Origin: Ralstonia soli
GTDB taxonomy: Bacteria; Pseudomonadota; Gammaproteobacteria; Burkholderiales; Burkholderiaceae
Direction of reading: 5' to 3'
DNA length: 64,000 nt
NCBI RefSeq assembly: GCF_023955655.1
Contig: NZ_JAMXHT010000008.1
Location: 124,001 to 188,000, forward strand
Below the pieces are notes generated by a model. The model ran no database searches. It was not told the DNA's origin and was given only the letters and a program-made list of their open reading frames with translations. The position numbers and the translations under genes were made by a program. Shown here one piece after another: positions 30,691-42,100 of the stretch (positions within the stretch are counted from its first letter, which is position 1; every line of letters starts with the position of its first letter).

Positions 30691-32067
30691 ATGGCTGTTT
30701 CCGTTTTCGACCTCTTCAAGATCGGCATTGGCCCGTCCAGCTCACACACCGTCGGCCCGATGCGCGCCGCGCTGATGTTCGCCACGGCGCTCGAAACTGA
30801 TGGGCTGATGCCGCAAGTGGCCAGTGTGCGCGTGGAGCTGTACGGCTCGCTCGGCGCAACCGGCAAGGGCCACGGCACCGATCGCGGCGTGATCCTCGGC
30901 CTGATGGGCGAGGCACCGGACACCATCGACCCCGACACGATCGAAGCCAAGCTGGCCGAGTTGCGTAAATCGCAGTCCCTGTCGCTGCTGGGCCGCCATG
31001 CCGTGCGCTTTACCGAGAAGGAGCACATCGCCTTCTACCGCCGCGAAGCGATGGCCGAGCACCCGAACGGGATGAAGTTCCACGCCTTCGACGCAGCGGG
31101 CGAGCGGCTGCGCGAGGCGCGCTACCTGTCGGTCGGTGGCGGCTTTGTCGTCACGGCCGGGGCACCGAATACGCAGGTGCTGTCCGCGCATGACCAGTTG
31201 CCGCACCCGTTCCGCAGCGGCAAGGAACTGCTGGCGATGTGCGAATCGACCGGCAAATCCATCGCCCGCCTGATGTTGGAGAACGAGCTGGTCTGGCGCA
31301 CCGAAGCCGAAGTGCGCGCGGGCCTGCTCAACATCTGGCACGTGATGCAGGCGTGCGTGGCGCGCGGCTGCCGCACCGAGGGTGAACTGCCGGGCCCGTT
31401 CCATGTGCGTCGCCGCGCCGCTGAGTTGTATTCACGACTCACGGTGCAAGCCGAGCGCACGCTGTCCGACCCGCTGTCGGTGATCGACTGGGTGAACCTG
31501 TATGCGATTGCCGTGAACGAAGAGAACGCAGCGGGCGGGCGCGTGGTTACAGCGCCGACCAACGGCGCGGCGGGCATCATCCCGGCAGTGCTGCATTACT
31601 ACGACCGCTTCGTGCCCGGTGCGAACGACAGCGGCGTGGTGGATTTCCTGCTCACCGCCGGTGCGATCGGCATGTTGTACAAGATGAATGCTTCCATCTC
31701 CGGCGCGGAAGTCGGCTGTCAGGGCGAAGTGGGTGTCGCATGTTCGATGGCCGCCGGTGCGCTGGCTGCCGTGCAAGGCGGCACGCCCGAGCAAGTCGAG
31801 AACGCGGCCGAGATCGGTATGGAGCACAACCTTGGCCTGACGTGTGACCCGGTGGGCGGGCTGGTGCAGATTCCGTGTATTGAGCGTAATGCGATGGCGT
31901 CGGTGAAGGCCGTGAATGCGGCGCGCATGGCGTTGCGCGGGGATGGCACGCACTATGTGTCGCTCGACTCCGTCATCAAGACGATGCGGGAGACGGGGGC
32001 GGATATGAAGACGAAGTACAAGGAGACAGCGCGGGGTGGGTTGGCTGTCAATATCGTGGAGTGCTGA
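30691..32067 (+). CDS. sdaA: L-serine ammonia-lyase (serine deaminase)
   Basis: A 458-residue single-chain iron-sulfur serine dehydratase converting L-serine to pyruvate and ammonia. N-terminal beta domain: [21 protein letters not shown]-terminal catalytic domain: [38 protein letters not shown] and [20 protein letters not shown], with the cluster cysteines in these motifs. In the gcv context it removes serine made from glycine. Start ATG 30691 follows GGAGG; an upstream TTG frame has no family similarity. The last 60 bases are very G-rich (29 G, 9 C in 31981-32040). Confidence 0.95.
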   Translation: MAVSVFDLFKIGIGPSSSHTVGPMRAALMFATALETDGLMPQVASVRVELYGSLGATGKGHGTDRGVILGLMGEAPDTIDPDTIEAKLAELRKSQSLSLLGRHAVRFTEKEHIAFYRREAMAEHPNGMKFHAFDAAGERLREARYLSVGGGFVVTAGAPNTQVLSAHDQLPHPFRSGKELLAMCESTGKSIARLMLENELVWRTEAEVRAGLLNIWHVMQACVARGCRTEGELPGPFHVRRRAAELYSRLTVQAERTLSDPLSVIDWVNLYAIAVNEENAAGGRVVTAPTNGAAGIIPAVLHYYDRFVPGANDSGVVDFLLTAGAIGMLYKMNASISGAEVGCQGEVGVACSMAAGALAAVQGGTPEQVENAAEIGMEHNLGLTCDPVGGLVQIPCIERNAMASVKAVNAARMALRGDGTHYVSLDSVIKTMRETGADMKTKYKETARGGLAVNIVEC

Positions 32068-32083
32068 GCTTCTGGATTTGTGT

Positions 32084-32294
32084 TGTTGGTGCATCCCTTG
32101 TTTCATCCCCTGCCGGGGCTGACTCACTTTCTTTGTCTTGCCAAAGAAAGTAAGCAAAGAAAGGCGCGCCCGATGCGGCGACCCACTCCTTGAATTTCTG
32201 TCGCAAGGAGGGAGGGGAAGCAAACTCGCTGCGCTCAGACAAGCCTCCCCTCTTTTTCCTCCTTGCAACAGAAATTCAAGGCGCCGCATAGGGC
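32084..32294 (+). repeat. Compound palindrome 4, left module
   Basis: Module starting 17 bp after sdaA, nearly identical to 18793-19003 (10-bp second hairpin, GCGGCG/CGCCGC outer stem, tip ACTCGCTGCGCTCAGACA). Palindromes 3 and 4 are clearly closer to each other than to 1 and 2. Confidence 0.92.
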
Positions 32295-32338
32295 CTGAAA
32301 GTCAAAAGCCAAACCCTCGAAGCGCCAGCGCAAACGAC

Positions 32339-32378
32339 AAGGCCAACCTCGCGATGGGTTGGCCTTTGTCTTTTGTCC
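32339..32378 (+). terminator. Intrinsic terminator in the core of palindrome 4
   Basis: The same AAGGCCAAC / GTTGGCCTT stem as in palindrome 3 (32339-32347, 32358-32366) is followed by TGTCTTTTGTCCTTT. It probably ends the gcv-sdaA transcript. Confidence 0.6.
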
Positions 32379-32390
32379 TTTGACGTTCCT

Positions 32391-32604
32391 GCCCTTGATG
32401 GCGCCTTGGATTTTTGTTGCGGGGAGGATAAAGAAGGGAGGCTTGTCTGAGCGTAGCGAGTTTGCCTCCCTTCCCTCCCCGCGACACAAATCCAAGGGGA
32501 AGTCGCCATCTCGGGCGCGCATTTCTTTGCTTACTTTCTTTGGGCAAGACCAAAGAAAGTGAGTCAGCCCCGGCAGGGGATGAAACGGGGGATGCACCAC
32601 AAGC
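32391..32604 (-). repeat. Compound palindrome 4, right module
   Basis: Inverted partner of 32084-32294. Paired variation: the second hairpin has an enlarged 8-nt loop, GGCAAGAC reading the plus strand, between intact 10-bp arms; the long-hairpin outer arms carry TTGGATTT with AAATCCAA rather than TTGAATTT with AAATTCAA. It ends with GATGCACCACAAG, 96 bp before the OPT gene. Confidence 0.92.
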
Positions 32605-32659
32605 AAAAAATTAGAGGAGGCACAAAAAAAACCAACAAACCACCCCATCCCTCCCCTCC

Positions 32660-32665
32660 TATAAT
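32660..32665 (+). promoter_or_regulatory. Possible -10 box of the OPT gene
   Basis: A perfect TATAAT lies 34 bp before the OPT start, in an A/C-rich stretch just outside palindrome 4. No good -35 hexamer is visible at 16-18 bp upstream. Confidence 0.35.
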
Positions 32666-32699
32666 CCGCGCCACAAGAACCCTTTAGGAGCCCCGCAGG

Positions 32700-34751
32700 A
32701 TGCAACCTCTCCATCCTCCCAAGCACATTCCGGCAGCGACCCTGCCGGAGCTGACGCTGCGCGGCATGATCCTCGGTGCCATCATCACCGTGATCTTCAC
32801 CGCATCCAACGTGTACCTCGGCCTGAAAGTGGGCCTGACATTTTCTTCGGCGATTCCCGCAGCGGTGATCTCGATGGCGGTGCTGCGCATGCTCGGCGGC
32901 ACGAACATCCTCGAGAACAACATGGTGCAGACGCAAGCGTCTGCGGCCGGGACGCTGTCTTCGATCATCTTCATCCTGCCGGGCCTGGTGATGATCGGGC
33001 ACTGGCAAGGTTTTCCGTTCTGGCAAACGTTCGGCGTGTGCATGGCCGGCGGCATGCTGGGCGTGGTGTTCACGATCCCGCTGCGCCACGCGATGGTGGT
33101 GCAGAGTGATCTGCCCTACCCCGAAGGCGTGGCTGCGGCGGAAATCCTGCGCGTGGGCAGCGGCCACTCGGCGGACGGTGCAGACACCGATGACGATGCC
33201 GTGCCCGCCGCCACCGGCATGCGCGATCTCGCCGCGGGCGGCATCGTCGCGGCCATCGTGGCGTTTGCAACCAGCGGCCTGCGCGTGCTGGGCGAAGGCG
33301 CGAGCTGGTGGTTCGCGGCCGGCGCATCGGTGGTGCGATTGCCGTTGGGCTTTTCAACGGCGCTGCTCGGCGCGGGTTACCTGATCGGCCTGGTGGCCGG
33401 GCTGGCAATGCTGGTGGGCCTGATCATCGCTTGGGGCATCGCGGTGCCCTACCTGACTTCCATCACGCCGATGCCGGCGGGCAAGGCGCTCGCCGCATTC
33501 GGCACCGATGTGTGGCGCACGCAGGTGCGCTTCATTGGCGCGGGCGTGATCGCCGTGGCGGCGGTGTGGACACTGGGCACGCTGATCGGCCCCGTGGTGC
33601 AGGGCGTGAAGCGCTCGTTCGGCAGCCTGCGCCCGCAAGGCGACGCCAAACAGCGTACCGACCAGGACATGGCGCCGCGCTGGATTCTGCTCGTCACGCT
33701 GGCGATGGTGGTGGTGCTGGTGATCACCTTCGCAGCGTTCCTCGCGCCGACCATGCTGTCGGCCGGCTCACGCTGGACGCTGATCACCTGCGCGGTGATC
33801 TTCGCGGTGGTGTTCGGCTTCCTGGTGGCAGCGGCGTGCGGCTATATGGCCGGGCTGATCGGCTCGTCGTCGAGCCCGATTTCGGGCATCGGCATCATCG
33901 CCATCACCTTGGTGTCGCTGCTGTTGTTGGCCATTGGCGCGAACAATGGCCTGATGGGTTCGCCGGAAGCGAGCAAGCTGGGCATCGCGCTGGCGATCTT
34001 CACGACGTCGGCCGTGGTGGCCGTGGCGACCATCTCCAACGACAACCTGCAGGATCTGAAGACCGGCTGGCTGGTCGGGGCTACGCCGTGGCGCCAGCAG
34101 GTGGCGCTGCTGATCGGCTGCGTGGCGGGGGCAGCGGTCATCTCGCCGGTGCTGGAGCTGCTCTACAACGCATACGGCTTCCCGGGTGCGCTGCCGCGCG
34201 CCGGCATGGATGCGGCCCAGGCGCTGTCCGCACCGCAAGCCACGCTCATGACGGCGATTGCCACCGGCATCTTCACGCACAAGCTGGAGTGGAACATGGT
34301 GATTGCGGGCATCGTGATCGGTGCCATCCTCATCGCCATCGACTGGGTATTGAAGCGCCGCGGCGGCGTGGCACGGCTGCCCGTGCTGGCCGTGGGCATC
34401 GGCATCTATCTGCCGCCGACCATCAGTACGGTGCTGGTGACCGGCGCGGTGCTGGCGTGGGTCATCGAGAAGATGCTTGCCAAGCGCGCACAAGCTGCAG
34501 GCGTGCCGGTCGAGCGTTATGCCGAGGTGCCGAACCGCCACGGCGTGCTGCTGGCTTCGGGCCTGATCGTGGGCGAGAGCCTGGTCGGCGTGGTGATGGC
34601 GGCCATCATTGGCAGCACGAGCAGCGATGCGCCGCTGGCGATTGTGGGCGCGTCGTTTGAAGGCACGGCGCAATGGCTTGGGCTGATCGTGTTCGCCTTG
34701 GTATGCTGGGCGTTCGCGCGCCGCGTGCTGGCGGTGCGCCCGACACACTAA
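32700..34751 (+). CDS. Oligopeptide transporter, OPT family
   Basis: A 683-residue polytopic inner-membrane protein of the OPT superfamily (about 15 membrane spans), which takes up oligopeptides or metal chelates by proton coupling. Family marks: ELTLRGMILGAIITVIFTAS, NVYLGLKVGLTFSSAIPAAV, NNMVQTQASAAGTLSS and SDLPYPEGVAAAEIL. The ATG follows AGGAGCCCC. The gene is followed after 17 bp by a GNAT gene. The substrate is not predictable. Confidence 0.92.
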   Translation: MQPLHPPKHIPAATLPELTLRGMILGAIITVIFTASNVYLGLKVGLTFSSAIPAAVISMAVLRMLGGTNILENNMVQTQASAAGTLSSIIFILPGLVMIGHWQGFPFWQTFGVCMAGGMLGVVFTIPLRHAMVVQSDLPYPEGVAAAEILRVGSGHSADGADTDDDAVPAATGMRDLAAGGIVAAIVAFATSGLRVLGEGASWWFAAGASVVRLPLGFSTALLGAGYLIGLVAGLAMLVGLIIAWGIAVPYLTSITPMPAGKALAAFGTDVWRTQVRFIGAGVIAVAAVWTLGTLIGPVVQGVKRSFGSLRPQGDAKQRTDQDMAPRWILLVTLAMVVVLVITFAAFLAPTMLSAGSRWTLITCAVIFAVVFGFLVAAACGYMAGLIGSSSSPISGIGIIAITLVSLLLLAIGANNGLMGSPEASKLGIALAIFTTSAVVAVATISNDNLQDLKTGWLVGATPWRQQVALLIGCVAGAAVISPVLELLYNAYGFPGALPRAGMDAAQALSAPQATLMTAIATGIFTHKLEWNMVIAGIVIGAILIAIDWVLKRRGGVARLPVLAVGIGIYLPPTISTVLVTGAVLAWVIEKMLAKRAQAAGVPVERYAEVPNRHGVLLASGLIVGESLVGVVMAAIIGSTSSDAPLAIVGASFEGTAQWLGLIVFALVCWAFARRVLAVRPTH

Positions 34752-34768
34752 CGTTCCAACGCCTCACC

Positions 34769-35284
34769 ATGCTGCTCCGCGACGCTACGCAAGCCGATCT
34801 GCCGGCCATCCTCGCCATCTACAACGATGTGATCGCCACCTCCAACGCGGTCTACACCGAAGCCCTGGCCACGCTGGAAGACCGCACCGCGTGGCTGGCC
34901 CTGCGCGCCACGCAGGGTTATCCGGTACTGGTGGCTGAGGAGGATGGGCAGGTCGCAGGCTTTGCGTCGTTTGGGGATTTCCGACCGTATCCGGGCTTTC
35001 GGACCACGGTCGAACACTCGGTGCACATTCACCGCGACTGGCGCGGCAAGGGTCTTGGCAGCCTGCTGACCGAAGCGCTGTGCGAACGCGCCGCGGCGAT
35101 CGGCAAGCATGTGATGGTCGGCGCCATCGACGGTGCCAACGCGGGCTCGATCCGCATGCACGAAAAGCTCGGCTTCAAAGAGGTGGGCCGCATGCCCGAG
35201 GCGGCCATCAAGCGCGGCCAGTGGCTCGACCTCGTCTTCATGCAGCGCATGCTCGAAGCACCGGGCACGGTCGGCAACGACTGA
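34769..35284 (+). CDS. GNAT N-acetyltransferase, phosphinothricin-acetyltransferase-like
   Basis: A 171-residue acetyl-CoA-dependent acetyltransferase. It resembles Pat/Bar/YncA-type enzymes: MLLRDATQADLPAILAIYND, GFASFGDFRPYPGFRTTVEH, the CoA loop HRDWRGKGLGSLLTEALCE, and HEKLGFKEVGRMPEA. Such enzymes acetylate methionine sulfone, phosphinothricin or similar amines. Start chosen at MLLRD, where the domain begins; a longer frame overlaps the OPT gene. Confidence 0.88.
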   Translation: MLLRDATQADLPAILAIYNDVIATSNAVYTEALATLEDRTAWLALRATQGYPVLVAEEDGQVAGFASFGDFRPYPGFRTTVEHSVHIHRDWRGKGLGSLLTEALCERAAAIGKHVMVGAIDGANAGSIRMHEKLGFKEVGRMPEAAIKRGQWLDLVFMQRMLEAPGTVGND

Positions 35285-35300
35285 CCGTTCCGCCGATGCC

Positions 35301-36434
35301 TTATGCAGGCTGCGTAGCAGCCTGCGTCCATCGCCCGCAACCGCGTCGTACGGTCTCGTGCAGGTTGCGGGTTTCGCGCTGCGCCGCGCGGATCCACTCG
35401 GCATCCGCATCGCGCGCCTCCACCACCTCGCGCACCATGTCGAGCGCGCCTTCGGACGACAGCGCCTCGGCGTGCGTCGAGAGCACCTTGCTCGTCTCCA
35501 GAATGTGATCGGCCAGCGCGCCACGGCTGCCGGTGGCGGGGTCGACGTATTCGCCCGCCAGCCCGAAGCGGCACGCTTGGAATCGGTTGAACGTGTAGAC
35601 GAGGTAATCGTCTTCCACCGGCGTGAACGGGCGATCGAGCAGCAGCCAGCGGCCCAGCGCCTGGATGTAGGCGGCGATGGCGGCGGCGCGCTCAACGGTG
35701 AGCGGGGTGTCCATCACGCGCACTTCGATCGTGCCGAATTCGGGCTTGGGGCGGATGTCCCAGTAGAAGTCCTTCATGCTTTCGATCACGCCGGTGGCGT
35801 GCATCTTGTTGAAGTACGCAATGAAGGCATCCCACGTGAGCACGAACGGCGCGCGGCCCGACATCGGGAAGGCGCTGACCGAATTCATGCGTGCCGAGGC
35901 AAACCCGGTATCCACCCCCTGCACGAACGGCGACGACGCGGCCAGCGCAATGAAGTGCGGCACGTAGCGCGACATGGCGTGCAGCAGGTACAGCGCGTCG
36001 TCGGGATTCGGGCAGCCAATGTGCACGTGCTGGCCGAACACGGTGAACTGCTTGGCCAGATAACCGTACAGATCCGAGATGTACTGATAGCGCGGCGACT
36101 GCGAAATCTGCCGCTGGCTCCACTGCTGGAACGGATGCGTGCCGCCGCCGCAGATGCCGATGTTCAGCGCCGTGGCGGCATCGGCCATGCGGTCGCGCAT
36201 CTCGCGCAGTTGCCACAACGCCTCATCGTGGCTGTGGCAGATGCCGGTGGAGATTTCGATCATCGAATCGGTGATCTCCGGCTTGATGTCGCCGGGGTAC
36301 TCCTTGCCTTTGAGCATGCGCAGCAAGTCTGGCGACGCGGAGGCGAGGTCGTAGTCGTGGCGATTGACGAGCTGCAGCTCCAGCTCGACGCCAAACGTGA
36401 GGGCTTCGGATTTCGAGAACGGTTCGAGGGACAT
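35301..36434 (-). CDS. ybdK: YbdK-type carboxylate-amine ligase (glutamate-cysteine ligase 2 family)
   Basis: A 377-residue ATP-dependent ligase of the GCS2/YbdK family, with weak gamma-glutamylcysteine synthetase activity in E. coli. Visible: [72 protein letters not shown] and [19 protein letters not shown]. The gene follows the antiporter gene by only 5 bp on the same strand, suggesting cotranscription and perhaps thiol- or stress-linked ion control, as in Kef systems; that link is inference. Confidence 0.92.
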   Translation of the reverse strand: MSLEPFSKSEALTFGVELELQLVNRHDYDLASASPDLLRMLKGKEYPGDIKPEITDSMIEISTGICHSHDEALWQLREMRDRMADAATALNIGICGGGTHPFQQWSQRQISQSPRYQYISDLYGYLAKQFTVFGQHVHIGCPNPDDALYLLHAMSRYVPHFIALAASSPFVQGVDTGFASARMNSVSAFPMSGRAPFVLTWDAFIAYFNKMHATGVIESMKDFYWDIRPKPEFGTIEVRVMDTPLTVERAAAIAAYIQALGRWLLLDRPFTPVEDDYLVYTFNRFQACRFGLAGEYVDPATGSRGALADHILETSKVLSTHAEALSSEGALDMVREVVEARDADAEWIRAAQRETRNLHETVRRGCGRWTQAATQPA

Positions 36435-36439
36435 GGGGC

Positions 36440-37663
36440 TTAGTGCCTCCCTTCGTCTTGGCGCACCTCACCGGCCCAGCGCAGCGAACGCGCGGTCAGG
36501 ATGGGCGCAGCAATTTGCTGGATCGCCAGCGTGCACAGGATGATGGCCGCCAGCGGACCGCCGGTCTGTGGATACAGCGCTGCCGTATCGTGCATCAGCA
36601 ACCATGACAATCCCGACATCGGCCCGAGCGCCAGGCCCAGGGCCACGCTCTGCCGCATCGACAGGCCCGTGAACGAGCCCAGCGCCGTCGTGGCCGCCAG
36701 TTTGGCAATGAAGCGCGACAGCACCAGCGCCACCGCCGCCACACCGCCGATCATCCAGTCCGACGCCCGCAGCGGCAGGCCGAGTGACACGATCATCACC
36801 ACGATCAGGATGCTGCCCGCGCTGCCGAAGTGCGACGGCCACACGCGCGGGTGGTCGTCCTGGTGCTTGAACACCACGCCCGCCAGCAGCAGCGTGAGCG
36901 GCACCGACAGTTTGAGCAGCTTGGCCATCGCCAGTGCAAACAGCACCAGGCCCACCAGCACCAGGAACGCGTAGTGATCATCACCCGCCATGCGGTGGTA
37001 CAGCGCATGGCCCACCTTGCCGACCACCCAGGCCAGAAGCACGGAGCCTGCCAGCAAATACAGCGGGTGGATCAGGGCGGCGGCCCAGTGGCCGTATTCG
37101 CTGTGCAGCCAGCCGGCCGTAAGAGGCGCCAGCACGCTCGCATAGATGCTGTTGAGCGCGCCCAGCGAAAGCAGCCGCTCCGTCACCTGGCCTTCCGCGC
37201 GCAACTCGTTCTTGAGCTGCAGCAGCACCGTGGGGGACGTAGCCACCGCGATGGCGCCCGCGGCCACCGCCACCGGCGCCGCCACGCCAAACACCTGCAG
37301 CACCCAGGTCACCAGGCCCCAGGTCAGCAGGCTCTCGAACCCACTGGTGAGCAGCAGCCAGCGATTGGCCCGCAGCCACTCGAACGAGAGCCGATGCCCC
37401 AGTTCGAACAGCGCCAGCGCCAGCGCCATCTCAATGAGGATTTGGGTCTGGTCGAGCATGTCGGCGTCGATCAGCGGGCGGCCGAGCACACCGGCCACCA
37501 GCCCCGCCAACGCATAACCGACGATGCGTGGCAGCTTGAGCGCCACGCGGGCGAACTCGCCACACAGCGCCGCGCCGACCAGCGCCAGCCCGATCCAGAA
37601 CAGGCCACCAGGTTCCGGCGGCCACGAAGGGAAGAGATCGTGAAGTCCTGTCATGGCCGACAT
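36440..37663 (-). CDS. Cation/proton antiporter (CPA2/Kef-like), membrane domain only
   Basis: A 407-residue inner-membrane Na+/H+-exchanger-family protein with about 12 spans (for example [53 protein letters not shown]). It lacks the C-terminal RCK/TrkA-N domain of KefB/KefC. Coupled to ybdK downstream. Confidence 0.85.
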   Translation of the reverse strand: MSAMTGLHDLFPSWPPEPGGLFWIGLALVGAALCGEFARVALKLPRIVGYALAGLVAGVLGRPLIDADMLDQTQILIEMALALALFELGHRLSFEWLRANRWLLLTSGFESLLTWGLVTWVLQVFGVAAPVAVAAGAIAVATSPTVLLQLKNELRAEGQVTERLLSLGALNSIYASVLAPLTAGWLHSEYGHWAAALIHPLYLLAGSVLLAWVVGKVGHALYHRMAGDDHYAFLVLVGLVLFALAMAKLLKLSVPLTLLLAGVVFKHQDDHPRVWPSHFGSAGSILIVVMIVSLGLPLRASDWMIGGVAAVALVLSRFIAKLAATTALGSFTGLSMRQSVALGLALGPMSGLSWLLMHDTAALYPQTGGPLAAIILCTLAIQQIAAPILTARSLRWAGEVRQDEGRH

Positions 37664-37804
37664 GGTACCCGAAGCACCCCAGCCGAAAAGTCAGCCAAGC
37701 ACTGACACGCAATAAGACTGCGTTACACGATGTTTAAACGGAGATGGGCGAAAATTATCGTTAATTGCGGCATTCGCGTGTGTTGGCGACAAGTCGCGGC
37801 CAAA

Positions 37805-37833
37805 GAAAAAACCGCCCTTCGGGGCGGTTTTTT
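37805..37833 (-). terminator. Bidirectional terminator after the binding-protein gene
   Basis: A 7-bp stem ACCGCCC/GGGCGGT with a TTCG loop, flanked by A-run and T-run. It ends the minus-strand gene starting at 38996 and would also work in the other direction. Confidence 0.9.
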
Positions 37834-37862
37834 CTCCAACCAACGGCTGAGAGACGTTCGGC

Positions 37863-38996
37863 TTACTTGCCGCCCACGCTCTCCAGCGGTGCCCACTTGC
37901 CGCCGGTAACCTTGTAGACGGTGATACCGCCATCCTTCAGGTCGCCTTTGTCGTCGTAGGCGTAATGCTTGGCGGTCACGCCTTGCATGTTGGTGGCGGC
38001 CAGGATCGGCAGGTACTTGCCCGGGTCCGAGGAACCGGCCTTCACCATGGCTTGCATCAGCGCCATGGCGCCGTCGTAGGCGTACGGCGAGTACGTCTGC
38101 ACCGGCGTGCCAAAACGCTTCTCATAACGGGCCTTGTAGCCCGCGCCGCCCGGCATCTGCTCCAGCGGCAGGCCGGCCAGCGAGCACACCACGCCTTCAG
38201 CCGCCTGTGCGCCTGCCAGCTTGATGAAGTCGTCGGTCTTGGACATTTCGCCCGACATCAGCGTCGACTTCATGCCCAGTTCGCGCATCTGCTTGACCAG
38301 CGGGGCCGATTGGCCTTCCGCGCCGCCGTAGAAAACGGCGTCCGGCTTCTTGGCCTTGATCTGCGTAAGGATCGACTTGAAGTCGGAGGCCTTGTCGTTG
38401 GTGAACTCGCGACGCACGATGGTGGCGCCGGCAGCCTTGGCGGCCTTCTCGAACTCGTCCGCCAGACCCTGGCCGTAGGCCGTGCGGTCATCGATGATGG
38501 CGATGTTCTTGTAGCCCAGCTTCTTGACGGCGTACGTGCCGACCACCGAGCCCTGCTGGGTGTCGGAGGTCATCATGCGGAACGTCGTCTTGTAGCCTTG
38601 CTTGGTGTACTCAGGCGCCGTCGCCATGGCGATTTCTGCGATGCCGGCGTTGTTGTAGATGCGCGAGGCCGGGATGGTGGTGCCCGAGTTGAAGTGGCCC
38701 AGCATGCCCTTGATGCCGTTGTCCACCAGCTTCTGTGCGACGGTGGTGCCCGTCTTCGGGTCAGCCTGGTCGTCTTCCGACACCAGCTGGAACTTGACGT
38801 CCTTGCCGGCGATCTTCGGCTTGGTGGCGTTGAACTCTTCCACCGCCAGCGTCAGGCCGTTCTGCATGTCCTTGCCGTACTGGGCTTGAGGACCGGTCAT
38901 CGGGCCGGCGTAACCGAGCTTGATGACTTCCTGGGCCGATGCTGCACTCCCCAGCGCGCACAGTGCGGCCGCCAGACACAGTTGCTTCAATTTCAT
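37863..38996 (-). CDS. Branched-chain amino acid-type ABC substrate-binding protein
   Basis: A 377-residue periplasmic protein close to LivJ/LivK. Signal peptide MKLKQLCLAAALCALGSAAS, cleavage after ASA; then VIKLGYAGPMTGPQAQYGKD, IKGMLGHFNSGTTIPASRIY, KKLGYKNIAIIDDRTAYGQG and FYGGAEGQSAPLVKQM. The ATG at 38996 has AGGAG upstream; the open frame extends 36 bp further without a signal-peptide fit. No transporter genes are adjacent; a strong terminator follows, so it is expressed alone, as often seen for abundant binding proteins. Confidence 0.9.
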   Translation of the reverse strand: MKLKQLCLAAALCALGSAASAQEVIKLGYAGPMTGPQAQYGKDMQNGLTLAVEEFNATKPKIAGKDVKFQLVSEDDQADPKTGTTVAQKLVDNGIKGMLGHFNSGTTIPASRIYNNAGIAEIAMATAPEYTKQGYKTTFRMMTSDTQQGSVVGTYAVKKLGYKNIAIIDDRTAYGQGLADEFEKAAKAAGATIVRREFTNDKASDFKSILTQIKAKKPDAVFYGGAEGQSAPLVKQMRELGMKSTLMSGEMSKTDDFIKLAGAQAAEGVVCSLAGLPLEQMPGGAGYKARYEKRFGTPVQTYSPYAYDGAMALMQAMVKAGSSDPGKYLPILAATNMQGVTAKHYAYDDKGDLKDGGITVYKVTGGKWAPLESVGGK

Positions 38997-39126
38997 TTGT
39001 GCGTCTCCTAGTTCAAACGCAATTTGGATCAATAGCGCGACGGGATCACCGTCGCCCTCCTCCCGCTTCGCATTCCACCCGCACCCGTCGTGTGGGTGAA
39101 ACCGCGAATCCTGCTCGTGCTCCCCG

Positions 39127-42100
39127 TCAGCCGATGGTCATCAGGCTGGCGTTGCCACCCGCTGCAGCCGTGTTGACCGACAGCGATCGCTCGATCAGCA
39201 GGCGCTCCAGCGCCAGCCCTTCCCCGCCGTGCGGCAGGCCCTGTACGCCCACGATCGGGCCGGCACGCCGTGCCAACCCTTCGCAGATGGCGCGCAGATG
39301 GTCCGAATCGCCGTGGTGCAGCACCGCATCAAACACCGCTTCGTCGGTCGACCCGACCACGCGGACGCGCGATTGTACTGCCGCCGGCAGGCCACGCAGT
39401 ACCGCTTCGATGGCAGGGTTTTCCTGCACGACAGCCGTACTGCCGACCGCCAGAACCGCTGCCAATTGGCGCAGCCAGTCGGCCGGATCAGCCGCCACGC
39501 ACAGCACCGCTTCGCGCGGCAGCAGCGTATAGGTATTGCGCTCGCCGGTCGGGCCCGGCAGCGTGGCCGTGGCACCGGTGGCCGATGCAGCGGCCAGGCG
39601 GTCGCACAACGCAGCCAGTTCAGGCGACTGCTTGCGCGCCCAATCGGCCAGCGCATCGAACGGCGCCAGCAGCGCACGGCGCGCATCGGTATCGACGTCC
39701 GTACCCGTGCCTGCGGTCAGCTGCAGCGCGGTGCGCATGCCGTCCTGCGGGCACGTCGACAGCAGGCGCAGCAGATACAGCGGGCCGCCTGCCTTCGGGC
39801 CGGTGCCCGACAGGCCTTCGCCGCCGAACGGCTGCACCCCCACCACGGCGCCGACGATATTGCGGTTCACATACAGGTTGCCGACATGCGCGCGGTCCAC
39901 CACGTGTGCGATGGTCTCGTCAATGCGCGTGTGGATGCCCAGCGTCAGGCCGTAGCCCGTGCCGTTGATCTGCTCGATCAGCTTGGTGAGGCCCGCGTTG
40001 TCACCGGAGCGCTTCCAGCGCACCACGTGCAGCACCGGGCCGAAGATTTCGCGCGTGAGGTCCGACAGGCTGTCGAGTTCGATCACCGTCGGCGGCACGA
40101 AGGTGCCGTGTGCGCACGCATCGGGCACGGGTGCCTGATGCACGCGGCGGCCCTTGGCACGCATGGCTTCGATATGGCCGACGATGTTGTCGCGCGCTTC
40201 GGCGTCGATCACCGGGCCGACATCCGTGGCAAGGCGGTCCGGATTGCCCATCGCCAGTTCGGCCATGCCGCCCTTGAGCATCGCGAGCACGCGGTCGGCC
40301 ACATCGTCCTGCAGGCACAGCACGCGCAGTGCGGAACAACGCTGGCCCGCTGAATCGAACGCGGACGACAGCACATCCGCCACCACCTGCTCGGCCAGCG
40401 CGGACGAGTCCACGATCATCGCGTTCTGGCCGCCGGTTTCGGCAATCAGGGGGATCGGCGCGCCGTTGGCATCCAGGCGGCCGGCCAGCGTGCGCTGCAA
40501 AATGCGCGCGACTTCGGTGGAGCCCGTGAACATCACACCCTTGGTGCGCGTGTCTTTCACCAGTGCGGCACCAACGGTCTCGCCGCGGCCCGGCAGCAGT
40601 TGCACGGCACCGGCAGGTACGCCGGCTTCGCGCAGGATGCGCACGGCTTGGGCGGCGATCAGCGGGGTCTGCTCGGCGGGCTTGGCCAGTACCGGGTTGC
40701 CGGCGGCCAGCGCGGCGCTCACCTGACCGGTGAAGATTGCCAGCGGGAAGTTCCACGGGCTGATGCAGACCACCGGGCCCAGCGGGCGGTGCGTGTCGTT
40801 GGAGAACCCGCCGCGCACCTGTGCCGCGTAGTAGCGCAGGAAGTCCACGGCTTCACGCACTTCGGCGATGGCGTTGGACAGCGTCTTGCCCGCCTCGCGG
40901 ATGATCAGCCCCATCAGGTGCTGCATCTCGCCTTCCATCAGATCGGCGGCGCGATCGAGCAGCGCGGCACGCGCTTCGGGCGGCGTGGCTTGCCAGATCG
41001 GGGCGGCGGCCGTCGCGGCAGCGAGCGCGGCATCGACATCCGCTTCGGTGGCTTCCGTCACGTGGCCCACCACATCGCGCAGGTCCGACGGATTGCGCAC
41101 AGGTTGCGGCGTGCCACCGACGTACGGTGCATCGCCGATGGTCGGCGCGGCATTCCACACGGTGCTCGTGCTGGCCAGCAGCGCGGACGATAGCGACGCC
41201 AGGCGCTGCTCATTCGCCAGGTCGATACCGGCCGAGTTGGCACGGACATCGCCATACAGGTGGCGTGGCAGCGGAATCTTCGGATGCGGCAGGCCGAGCG
41301 TGCCTTCCTCGGCGTGCATCTTCTCCACCACGGCCACCGGATCGGCGACGAGGTCGTCCAGCGGAATCGCCTCGTCCGCAATGCGGTTCACGAACGAGGT
41401 GTTGGCGCCGTTTTCGAGCAGACGGCGCACGAGGTAGGCCAGCAGTGTTTCGTGCGTGCCGACCGGCGCGTAGATGCGGCACGGGCGGTTCAGCTTGCCC
41501 GGCTTGTTGCCGACGACCTGCTCGTACAGCGGCTCGCCCATGCCGTGCAGGCACTGGAATTCGTACTGGCCGGGGTAGTAGTTCTGGCCAGCCATCTGGT
41601 AGATCGCGGCCAGCGTGTGCGCGTTGTGCGTGGCGAACTGCGGGAAGATCGCATCCGGCGCCGCCAGCAGCTTGCGCGCGCACGCCAGGTACGACACATC
41701 CGTGTAGACCTTGCGCGTGTAGACCGGGTAACCCTCCAGGCCCTCGACCTGGGCGCGCTTGACCTCGCTGTCCCAGTAGGCGCCCTTCACCAGGCGGATC
41801 ATCAGGCGGTGCTTGCTGCGGCGGGCCAGGTCGATGATGAAGTCGAGCACGAACGGGCAGCGCTTCTGATAGCCCTGCACCACGAAGCCGATGCCGTTCC
41901 AGCCAGCCAGCTCGGGCGCAAAGCACAGGCGCTCCAGCAGATCGAGCGACAGCTCCAGGCGGTCAGCCTCTTCCGCATCGATGTTGATGCCGATGTCGTA
42001 CTCGCGGGCCAGCATCGCCAGGCTCTTCACGCGCGGGTACAGCTCGTTGATCGTGCGGTCGTATTGCGCACGGCTATAACGCGGGTGCAGCGCCGACAGC